This document shows, piece by piece, positions 1-64,000 of a stretch of 64,000 nt of DNA (position 1 is the first letter of the stretch; every line of letters begins with the position of its first letter). Origin of the DNA: Campylorhamphus procurvoides (taxonomy: Eukaryota; Chordata; Aves; Passeriformes; Dendrocolaptidae); assembly GCA_013396655.1 (NCBI GenBank), contig WBMV01000259.1, positions 1,929,252 to 1,993,251 on the forward strand. The letters run 5' to 3'. Under the pieces are notes generated by a model. It ran no database searches. It was not told the origin of the DNA and worked only from the letters and a program-made list of their open reading frames with translations. A program made the translations under genes and the position numbers.

Positions 1-3000
1 GTGACTCATTTTTCATCCTGATCACAATAAATAATACAAAATTAATATTTTTTTAAAGAACTTGTACAAAAAAATAGGAATCAAATGGACTAGAATAGCT
101 AAGTAATGGCTTTATTTAGAACAGTAAACCAAAGTATTATCTGACTATAGTAGAATTTTCTTTTATTTGGGAAAGAAAAGGGAATTCTCATTTGGTCAAG
201 GTCATCAATTTAACTCTGATTGTCTTTTCTCTTGCAAACCCAGTGTCTTTAGGCATGTGTCTGTGAGTAGCATGTGGAGTTACATTTAACTCACGGTGCT
301 GACTGATGTGAAAAAGCCTTCCCTTGTGTTTCCCTTGTGTGGATTAAATGAAGACAACACCTATAATTCAGAAGGCAGTTTATCCAGGGTAGAACTTTGT
401 GATGCTGTAAAGTGAATCAAAGAGAGTAGACACAGGAGATCTTGGAGCATTAATCTGTCCTGTTCTTTCTTATTGTGAAATTCCACCTTTTCAAATTGTT
501 ACACAGTGCATGGAATTCAAACTTAACAGGTTCTTTTTGTGGTGGTGAATGAACGATGCTTTAGATTCCACGGATAGCCTTCCTCCAGCTCTGAGATTTG
601 AGTTGAATGTACTGTAACTCTTAAGTCATTAATCTTTTGTTCTGACTGAAAAGCTCTCAATGTCAACTGGAGAGGAGATGAGAACCAGGAATTTACAACA
701 CTTAAATCTTAGGGACACTGAGTGTGTAGAAAAACTGAATGTACTGAGAGAATGAGAAGTTCTTGAACTCTCTCCCCATCACAGTTAATAATAGTTTACC
801 TCTGACTGTGGTGGAAGGTGAGTCAGGCTGATCTGGAAGGTCATTATTATTGTTTCATCCAGTAACAATTAAAGCTTTCAGTAACACAGATTTAATTTCT
901 TCTCCTTTTTTTTTTCCTTGTAATTTTTCTTTTTGTTATTATTAGTATTATTTTAATGCTGTACTCCATAAGCATTGACTGGTAAAGTATTTGTGGTCTA
1001 TGTAGTTTCCATTCTTGTTTAGTGGTGCTTGCAGGGACAATTCTAACTATAGAGTCATATTTTAAAAAATGCACTTTTCTTCCCAAATATTTATGAGGGC
1101 AATATGCAGATAATTGTCTCTACAAGCCTTTCTTTCCCCAAACTTGCACTGCATTCATAAGGATTATAGGACCTGTTTGGGAAACTGTGTTTTATTTGAA
1201 AGTTCTGTTTTATTAAAAGCACCCAAATCTCATCAGTTAACAAAGTGGATTGTTTTTTTCCCTCCACTTTCTGTTGAGTTTATAGCTCTGTAGAGCCTTA
1301 AGTATATGGTTAAGTCGTCAGAGTGTATGTATAAGAGAGAGAGCAGGTGTATGAGACAGGGAGACATAGTCGAAACTGGAGGCTGGTAGAAATTCAGGCA
1401 AAGTTCAGTAGGAAAATAAGAGTTGGGCTTTGTCACCCAAACCAGCAGCAGGTGGCCAAAATCTGATGTAAGCTGAGATTCATGGCCTTTTCCAGCTCAG
1501 GTTCCAGAGAAGTCAGGAATGTTCCATATCACTCTCCTAATGGAGCAATTGTGTCTCTGAGGACAGAGCTGATGCCATCTCTGGAAGCTGCAATCAATTA
1601 GGCAGTCGACAGAGTGTCCAAAAGTGATCAGTGTCTGGTCTCAGGAACTGAAAACAGAGCTCCTACTGGGGTTTGAAAGGCTTTTATACTCTCTGCAGTT
1701 ATTACACTCTAATCATCTATTACTTGCTCAGAAAGAAAAGCACCAAATATCTGAATGTATTGAATATATAAAAATATATTGTCAGAAGTCGTTTACTTTA
1801 AATTTACTTTCTTTTTCCACACAAGTATGTTCTCATTTTCCTTACAATTACTGAAGGGCTAAAATGACCCCTAGGCTGAGAAGGTAAACGTGAATTAAAT
1901 ATTTTACTTTAGGCAAAGACAGTGCCTCATTAAAAGGAAAAGGAATCTAACTAAGCACCCATATGAATTCAAAGACTAATGTGTTTTTTACTGAAGTAAT
2001 CAGTGCTTACATAATAAAAATATGAGATTTGCTAAAAATTTGGGATTCTTTTGTTGATCTTGGAATTTGATAATCTGCCTATTCCCCAGATTCATTACCA
2101 TGTTGGTATTTGGTATTTCTCTCCTCCCATATGGCACAGATCTATAACCAACATTAGGCTGTTCACATTAGTCCTTTGTGCACTGTTTGAGCTCTTGGAC
2201 TTCCCCAACTTGCACACTAAATGATTCATTCTTACTGGAGTTTTTTCAGCCTTTCCCATTACTTTAAACTTAGCTGATCAAGTCTCTGTCTACCTACACT
2301 TCATCCTAATGTCTAGGGTTTCTTGTATTTTATAGTTCTGGGGCTTGATGTTCTTTAAAGGAGTGTCTCTTACTAGACTTTGGTAGCTTCTTGGCTTTCT
2401 TCTCCTCCCATCCACGTGGTCATAAAGTTATTGCAAGTGGCGATTTGCAGCATTTTTACCCCAAAGTGGTCAAAGATAATAAGGTAAGATCTGAAACAGT
2501 TTGTATGACTGTATGGAGTTTCTAAATCTGGGAAGGTTTGCATTAGTGTCTCTTTTTTTATCCTGACTTTAAGGATTCAGGATTTCAAGGCCTCCTTTAC
2601 CTCTCTGAGGATTACAAATCCAGTTCAAAACAACTACCTGAAAACTACTCATCATGCATGATGTGATTTTATTACCCAAGACTCAGAAAAGCTCACTGAG
2701 CACTGTGAGCCAGGCAATAAAAACAGCTGAGCTGGCAATGTTTGCTGTGCTAACCCTCTCCTGTCCCATTTGCTCATGAGCTTCTTCCCCATAAAGCTGT
2801 TTATTTAAACACTGGACCTGTGCTTTGACCTTATTTTCTGTATAGGATGTAAGGATGAGAAAGTTCAACAAATATTCAAGCTTTCACAGTGCCCAATGCT
2901 CTAGGAATTACACAGGCTATGAAATCAGCACTTTAATTCAGACAAGTAGCTGTCATCTTTTGATTGATGATGCCAATAAAATACATATATTTGTCTGGCA

Positions 3001-3842
3001 TTCATCTGCTAATTTATTAGAAGATAAAAGATCAGGGTGACTCATCAAGTTATTTTTCACAGGATTCTGAGGCTCTGATTTAGAGGAAAATCTTAAATTC
3101 ATTTTTAACATTTTAATACAGAGTGAGTTAAAGCTGAATTGTTAGGAGATGTATGTAGCCAGCTGAATGATCTCTTCTGTATGTGTGTCATGGAAAAGGA
3201 ATGCATCAGGAAAACCTGATTTTATCGTGATAACCACAGGAACTGCAACATGTGCTTTGCTTTAAGAAGTTGCTGTATAAATGGTTGGTAATTGTTTGTT
3301 TTGGGGGGTTTGAGAACCAAGGTCAGTTACTTGAAGGCTGACTTCAGCAACCATTTATTCAGCAGGCTGTCATGAAAAGATTGAAAAGACTTAGAAGGTT
3401 TGTATTTGATTAGAAAACGTAAGTCATTTCTCTTACGGATCACTTGTGTGATGGAATTAAGGCTGACGGGGGAGTCGGCAGCATCTGTGAGCTCTGTGCA
3501 AGTGCACAGAGCCCCAGCAGCAGGATCCCTTCTGTCCTGCTGCAGTTCTGGGGGGCAGACAGAGAGACACGAGGCATTCAGGGATTGTAATAGAGCAGCA
3601 GAATGGTATGGTGTTAGTGGAAAGTGCTGGGCTGAGTGTCAGAGTGGGAGCCCATTGAAGGCCTTGCCCTTCACCCCTGCCTGGGATAAGCCATGTTCTC
3701 TCTCACAGGGAGGGCTGGGAATTGCACAGCTCCCTCCTGCCCCTCCCTTGGCTGGGGCTGCTGGGCTGGCCATGTGGCTGGAGCCCTGGGATGAGCCAGC
3801 CTTGTCCTGGGAGCTCTGTGTGCAGTTGGCATCACCCATCCA

Positions 3843-3870
3843 TGTGTGTGTGTGTTTGTATGTGTGTGTG
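3843..3870. repeat. TG microsatellite (interrupted)
   Basis: Two runs of (TG)n interrupted by TTTGTA, at the right edge of a GC-richer intronic patch. Confidence 0.85.
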
Positions 3871-6800
3871 CTGCCCAGCATTCTAACCAGGCCATTCTAA
3901 CAGACAGGCCTCTCAAGTGCTTTATATATCTATTGAAGGCTCCACTGATACTAGTAAGAAATTATTTTTTAAAATTGCTGCCATATTATTGATGGGTACC
4001 TGTAGCTTTTCTTTATTTAATTGAAGACATAGAGGAGATTAATATATGACTTGTTTCTAATTGAAGTGCTTTACTGTGTCATTTAACGAACAACCAGAAA
4101 TGTTCTACTGTCACAGCCTCTTAAGTGAACATTTTGTAAAGATCTGCTTTACCAACAGTCTGGTTGTGTGTATGTGATCTTTAAAAGTAATTTTTTCTAC
4201 CGCTATTCTGAATGCATTTAGTTTGCTATCACCATATGCTAGAGTATTTGTAGTTGTATTTTGCCATTCGGTAAGTTTCCTTGTTACATTTCCTGTTGTT
4301 TGTTCCTATGCATTGCTTGCCATTGTGCACTGATTTCTGCAGCTGGTAATGCAGGTCTGCTTTTTGCCTTTCATGAAATAAGGTTGTGTAACACATGATT
4401 CTGACCTCAATTTGAAACTACAGTGGATGAAGCAGGGATTATTTCTTGAGTTAAATTCTGTCTGAAGTATAGGCTATGAGAGAACTAGGAATGCTCTGCA
4501 GGACTTAAATTGCATGATAGAACACAGCGAGAGCTTTCAAAACATGACAGTTAATAATACAACAGTTTTGACAAAGAAAAGCAGAAAAATCTTTCTTTTT
4601 GCACTTATAAGAGCTGCTAAACAATTTTAATTTTCTGTAATCTGATGTCATCTGCTTGCCTAAACTATAGTCAACTATCAGTTTATTATTTTAATGTGAT
4701 TCCAAGAAGATACTGAGGTTCTGCTTTGCTTTGTACAGGTTGCAAAAAGAACAGAGAATTGAATTTTGGCTTGGCAGCTGAAAAGAATTTCTCTTCATTT
4801 TTGATTGTGTACCTTCCCTGTGCTGGTGATTTCACAAGACAAGGGTGGAGCTACTGTTAGAGACACTCATTAGGTAAATATGCTTATTATATTTTCTTGT
4901 TTTCAGATGCATCTTGCCCTTTTAGCTTTCAGTTGTCTGGCATAGGAATAAGAAATCTGATACAGACCAGCTGATGGGAGAGCAAAGCCTTTTCTGCTGC
5001 CTTTTGAACACAAATAGGGATTGCAGTGTGAGCTCTGTGTTGAGTATTGATTTTTCTGCGTAAGTAATATAAACTATTTAAAGTCAAGCTAAAAAATACA
5101 TTGCAGTCCTGCCACTACCTATTACTATAACAGCAGCATTCTCTAATGAGGCTTATAAAACTAGGCTGCTGTAAATTTATAAGAAAAAATATTTCTCTGT
5201 TTTCAATAAGTAACCATTTTAGATGTAACAGTGCTGTTTACTTTGAAGAAATTAGTGCTAATAAATGAGAACTAATATAAGACACTGTGTTTGAGGTGCT
5301 GTCTTTTTATGTAGATTCCTAAAATAATATTTGCTCAAGTGTTATTAGAATTGATGGTAGCTAAATGCAAACATTCACAACACAGCCTATAGTTTATGAA
5401 ATTACTGAAGATTCAAGGCAGTCCCTAAGCTATAGCCATAAATTTCATTTTAATTTTGATATCCTTTAAATTAAGTAGTCTAAGAGCTGGAGGTATTAAT
5501 TCAATAAAAATAAAAAGGTGACTGCCTCTCTGTTTCTTCAGGAATTACTTTAGCAAAGCTTCACCAGTGCTGGGCTCAGCTCTGAGTGATGGTAAGTCAA
5601 AAGTACCAGTAGGCCAATAGATATGGATCCAGCCTTGTGAGTCTGTTCCCTGTCTTCTGAAACACAGCAATCCAGCAAGGGTTTGTCCTTTGGTTTTTAG
5701 TTTTATCTGCATTGTGAAAATATGGTTGAATTAGCTCAAATTTAGTTAAAATTAGCTTGTCCTGCCTGAACTGAAATTTGGCCATTTTGTCTACAGCTGT
5801 TGTAGGTGGACAGCTTGAACAAAACACACCAATGTACAAACGATATGGTTGTCTGCAGAAGCCTTGGAGCCTTCCATGGTGTGCTCTGGCCATACAGCTC
5901 TGGACCCCCAAGGTGCTGCAACTGGACCAGGTTGTACAGGTCAGGCCTGGCACTGTGCTGCTGTTTGACAGCTGAGTCATGCCTGCCACAAGTGTAGTGT
6001 GCTCAAACAACCCTTTTTTTACAAAAGATTTTGGAAAAAACAAATCCATATGATAGTCTGAATTTAGAGGAAAAAGACACCCGCTTTTACAGTATGTTTG
6101 TTGTTATTAGTGAGCAATCTAATGGTGACAGTTTCCAGCTAACAGAAGTCCTGAGGAAACAAGCCCAGTTTGAGCTCTGAACCTCAGGTGCTCTGCTGCG
6201 TGATGGTGCAGTGATGCTGCCAGACTCTCACCTGGGTGTTTTATTTGCTCTTTGCAGAGGTATCAAAGACCACAGAGTGTTAAATACTGTCACTCAGGCT
6301 TTGAAATGCACTTCTCTTTGCTGAACTGCCTTCAGGATTTTCAAAATCCTTGTGGTGCATAGCTATGTCCATTTTAAAGTCTCCAAAGATGACCTGCTCC
6401 AAGCAGTGGTTCTTGGCAGCAGCAGCACCAGTGTATGGTTGAATAAAAGGGAACAGTGACCCAGAAGAACCTACTTACAACAGGCACTGCAGAGTCACCT
6501 GCTTAATATTAAAGGTGAAGTTCAGATAGATGTAACTTAATTTCATTAGCAATTTATTGTTCACCGTAATTAGTATTATAAAAGTTTTCCTACCAATCAA
6601 TACTGACAATGTATTTGCAAGAGAGAATGCAATGCTGCTCTGTATATTTTGTATTTGGGCACTGGGATTAAAACAGGGCAAGTCCTAGCAGGCTTTCCTT
6701 ATCCTTCTGGAAATTTTTATACTAAGGGATAATTATAGATGCTATTCCCCCTACTATCCTACTGATGCCGATGGTAAAATCTGCAGTGATCAGAGTTTCT

Positions 6801-7096
6801 GCAGGATTTATTTCCAAACAAACAAGCTGCAAGCATGTGGCAGATCTGGGGTTGCAGTAGGGATGTGACCGAGGAGAAAGCTCTGTCTCCTCCTGTGCCA
6901 GGCAGAAAGGCAGGTGATTAATGTGGCAGCACATGACAGACCTTCAGCCGTGTCGCTAACTGTGCTAATCTGGTACCTGTACTGTCTGAACTTTATTTAT
7001 TAGGCAACATTTTTCTTTCCTCTTTAATTTTCATAGTATGGTTACAGATTTGTTTTCACAATGCTGCGTGAGCCTTAAATTTACAACCTTCATCAG

Positions 7097-7140
7097 CACA
7101 GAATCATTACAGTTGAAAAAGACCTTCAGCCATAAATCAT
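7097..7140 (-). mobile_element. CR1 LINE 3'-terminal scrap, antisense (diverged)
   Basis: CACAGAATCATTACAGTTGA followed by AAAAGACCTTCAGCC resembles the reverse complement of the CR1 terminus. It lies about 600 nt from a second scrap in the same orientation. Confidence 0.6.
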
Positions 7141-7724
7141 TATAGGGAAAGAAAAAAGCACAAAAAATAAGCAATATTGTCAGTTACTGAAAAAGTTACT
7201 GCTGGCTTATGTGCTCAGCATTGTCATTTACTTATCCAAACACTTGTCTGCTTCAAAAACAGTCTGTAGTGGTGCTTTCAAGAGCAAAAGTCATCAGAGT
7301 AAGATTACAGCAGCTAATTTTGTTATTCTGGTCTGTGTGATAATTTGCTTTTAAAGCATATGTCCATAAGGATGTAGTCTCATGATGTATATAAAAAAGG
7401 CAATGAGATTTTAGCTTTCCAGTGCTTAGTGTAGTGAAATCACCACAGGAAAAACCATGAATCCCTGAGTCATCCTAACTTCAAAAAGTTAGGAATGGTT
7501 TCATTAATATTGTCAATGCAAAGTGCTTTGGTGCCAGGAAGCTCTTTAGGGATGTGTAGGCTCAAAGGTTGGGATTTAAACCTCTGGTTCAAGCAGTCAT
7601 CCTTCTATAGAAATGGTACAAATCATTCTTAGATAATTTGGTTATTCCTGCTGACCCTGATCCTGCATCTGCGTAACCCCAGGACGGACCAAGGACCACA
7701 CCACGCACTGTGACAGAGCTTTGT

Positions 7725-7773
7725 CACAGAATCATTCAGCTTGGGAAAGACCTCCCAGATCATGAAGTCCAGC
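7725..7773 (-). mobile_element. CR1 LINE 3'-terminal scrap, antisense
   Basis: CACAGAATCATTCAGCTTGG, AAAGACCTCCCAGATCATGA and AGTCCAGCC are the reverse complement of the CR1 3' terminus. Confidence 0.82.
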
Positions 7774-10001
7774 CTTGTGCTTGGGGCGTGTGTAAAGTTA
7801 ACCCCTCCCTTTTCACATTAATCAATCAACTTGCTTAGAAAAACTACAGGTTAATCATGGTGAGTGAAAAAGTATTGGCACCTGTGGTTAAAAGTAAGGC
7901 TGATTATTGTCTCACTCTAGTAGTTGTTAGAGGAAAAGTGAGCAGCCACTTTTGTCTATCATAGTTATTCTTCAATAGGCTACTTTCTTTACATTTCAAA
8001 TAGTCTTTTTTCCCCCATTGCTTTAATTACATCCAATTATCTATTGATTATGGATTGGAAACATGCACAAATGAGGGCAAATTGGAACCTAATTATACTC
8101 CAGAGAAAGTTTCTGATTTGCACCCAGGGTCATTTTAACTAAATGCCAATGATACAGTTCCAGCTGTGAGGCTGGAGGTCATAACAGACGAGGGTTTAAT
8201 TCTTTTCAATGAGACATTACAGGATAATGAAAAGCTGTGAGTCACTTTGCCTTAACTTTCGTGTCCAGTGGCTACATTTCTGACAATGCTGGTGTGCAAA
8301 TACAGCCATGCTAATGTGTGCACAGAAATGAACACACACCTCAGGCTGAAATAACAATGAAAATCAGAAAATTCAATTTTGTAGTCCAGGATTTATAAAA
8401 TACCTCTACTTCTGGCTACAACCTAGGTAATTTTTTGTTCTTGAAGTTACAATAAAGGAATATAGGATATAAAGGTATAAAGAAAAGCAAAATATACTAG
8501 TAAGTAATAATTTTGTGCCTAAATCCATATTGTTAATATTTCTTTTTTTGAGAGAAAGGAAAAAAAAGACTCTATTCTCTACATATTAGAGTTTTATAGC
8601 AATCTTCTCACTTGTAATATATGAATTAACAGAGATATCCTCAGTTTTATAAAAAAATGGCTTAGGAAATCATTCCTGGGAATTAGTCTGGGGGCAAACT
8701 GCAAAACTAATGTTTCATTCTTTTCATACTGTGAGTAACATCCTGTACTTCAGAAGTAAAAGCAATTGATTTTAAGCTTAACTGTCCAATTAAAACTTTT
8801 CTAATTCTTACGAGCAGGGTAATTTATTATAGATCAGCAAATTGTATTCTTTCCCAAATATGTTAAGTAGCAGACAGGCCATTTTTACATTGAAAAGAAA
8901 TCTGGTGATGATTACTATTAGCCAAAAATTTGCAGTTTCCAGAATGAAGAAACCATTCAGCTTGGAATATAATGCACATTCCCTGTATAAAGTTACCTGT
9001 AGAAAATCAGCTCCTGAATGTGCTGTACAGGTATGAAAACACTGTCCTAGATCTGTAAGTTCTAGTTTTGAAAATAGAAGGAATCTTTGCCTGAAAGTAA
9101 AGCCACAACCTCTTGTCCTATTTTTGAAACCACAGAAAAGTCCTCTCCTGGAATCAACCACTAATGAATGGTATGTATATTTTAAATGAAGAGAACTTTG
9201 TACTTCATTTTTTTTTTTGTGCCCTACACCAAAATTCTGGAGCAGAAAAAAGTGGCTTCAGTATTACTGATGTCCAGAGTCAAAGTATATCTAATAACAC
9301 ACTCTTGCAGATTCCCTGCCTTGATTTACTTTCGGGAAAGTATCAAAATTTTGAGTTTTTAATAGCAGACATAAAAAAATTCTGTGCCTTTTTAGCAAGG
9401 TGTTTTTGAATCTGAATTCTGAAAGGCACAAAGAGAAAAAGCTAGACAGGGAAAATAATGGTGTATTTTAGCCTACAGCAACCACCTAAGCCTTTCGAAT
9501 CCACAGCTGACCTGCTAGAGCAGAAATGGGCTCTGTAATGGGGAATCAGTGTGCTACATTAAGGACATTGCTCATAGTTTAGTGTTCTTAATCACAAAAG
9601 GAAATCTCTTATGGGTTTAACCTTCTGCAGTTATCTGTGATTAGCAATTAATATCCTCCAGCTCAGAAGGTATGTTCTCAATAAATTTACTGTTTCTGCA
9701 ACTCTACCATGCACTCTGGAAGGGTCTCCACACCCCTCTTTGTGCATTGAGCACTCCTACAACCAACCCTGGTGTTCAGTGTTCACCCAGAGCCCTGGGA
9801 CCTGTGTCACCTGGGAAGGGACAAGTCTCTAAAGGAACCACACCCCCAGAAAAGCTCCATGGGTTGCCAACAGCACTGGATATGGGACAACATCACAATC
9901 TGTGACAACAAACTCCAAAAGACAACATTGTGTGGAGAATCAATCATGTCAAACATTTAAAATATGATTTGATACTTGGATGTCCTTTACAGGTCACTTA
10001 C

Positions 10002-64000
<53,999 letters not shown>

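Larger units (their letters stand above)
1..10001 (-). other. UNC13C: Intron of UNC13C after exon 16 (partial)
   Basis: I found no C2C-domain exon here on the minus strand, so at least 10 kb of intron follows exon 16. It holds two CR1 scraps (near 7.1 and 7.75 kb), a TG repeat at 3843-3870, a GC-richer patch at about 3460-3840, another at about 5860-5990, and a possible conserved block at 8.0-8.25 kb. The open frames at 5597-6049 and 3400-3900 resemble no protein I know. Confidence 0.8.

Noticed and set aside
2650..2663. 14-bp perfect palindrome CATCATGCATGATG
   Set aside because: It is isolated, with no paired element or motif context; palindromes of this size are expected by chance in 64 kb.
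3400..3900. 166-codon plus-strand frame
   Set aside because: It runs through a GC-rich patch into a TG microsatellite and has open frames on the other strand over the same bases; most likely chance.
5597..6049. 150-codon minus-strand open frame
   Set aside because: Its composition is low-information with no recognisable motif, it has no exon-like boundary, and it does not match the C2C domain expected next in UNC13C.

Overview
The window is vertebrate nuclear DNA, most likely from a bird. It is AT-rich and intron-dominated, and the interspersed repeats I can recognise are CR1 LINE 3' ends of the avian/reptilian type. There are no operons, and almost every open reading frame longer than 60 codons is chance intronic sequence.

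One gene is clear. It is an internal part of an UNC13 (Munc13) gene on the minus strand, most probably UNC13C. I found 16 consecutive coding exons between 62255 and 10002, running 5' to 3' towards lower coordinates. They total 1681 nt (560 codons plus one base). The frame stays open across all 15 introns and every splice phase matches its partner. The peptide covers most of the MUN domain, including MHD1 and MHD2, which acts on syntaxin/SNARE assembly in synaptic-vesicle priming. The N-terminal half (C1, C2B, early MUN) must lie beyond 64000. The C-terminal C2C domain must lie to the left of position 1, because I see no C2C exon in 1-10001.

Layout: 62256-64000 is upstream intron. Exons 1-3 lie at 62.3-59.7 kb, exon 4 at 52.4 kb and exon 5 at 46.1 kb. 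A 13.2-kb intron follows. Exons 6-10 lie at 32.8-27.7 kb, exons 11-16 at 21.0-10.0 kb, and the start of the next intron fills 1-10001. The introns hold scattered CR1 fragments (clearest at 37.9-38.1, 39.4-39.5 and 54.4-54.5 kb), short AT and TG repeats, a few small duplications, and several GC-richer patches of unknown nature.

Points worth a second look: intron 10 uses a GC donor instead of GT; an unidentified 209-codon plus-strand ORF with a coiled-coil-like C-terminus lies inside the 13.2-kb intron at 43283-43912; a GC-rich patch at 57270-57532 ends in a good splice donor on the plus strand; and a homeodomain-site-rich, possibly conserved noncoding block lies near 8.0-8.25 kb. I found no novel multi-gene system.
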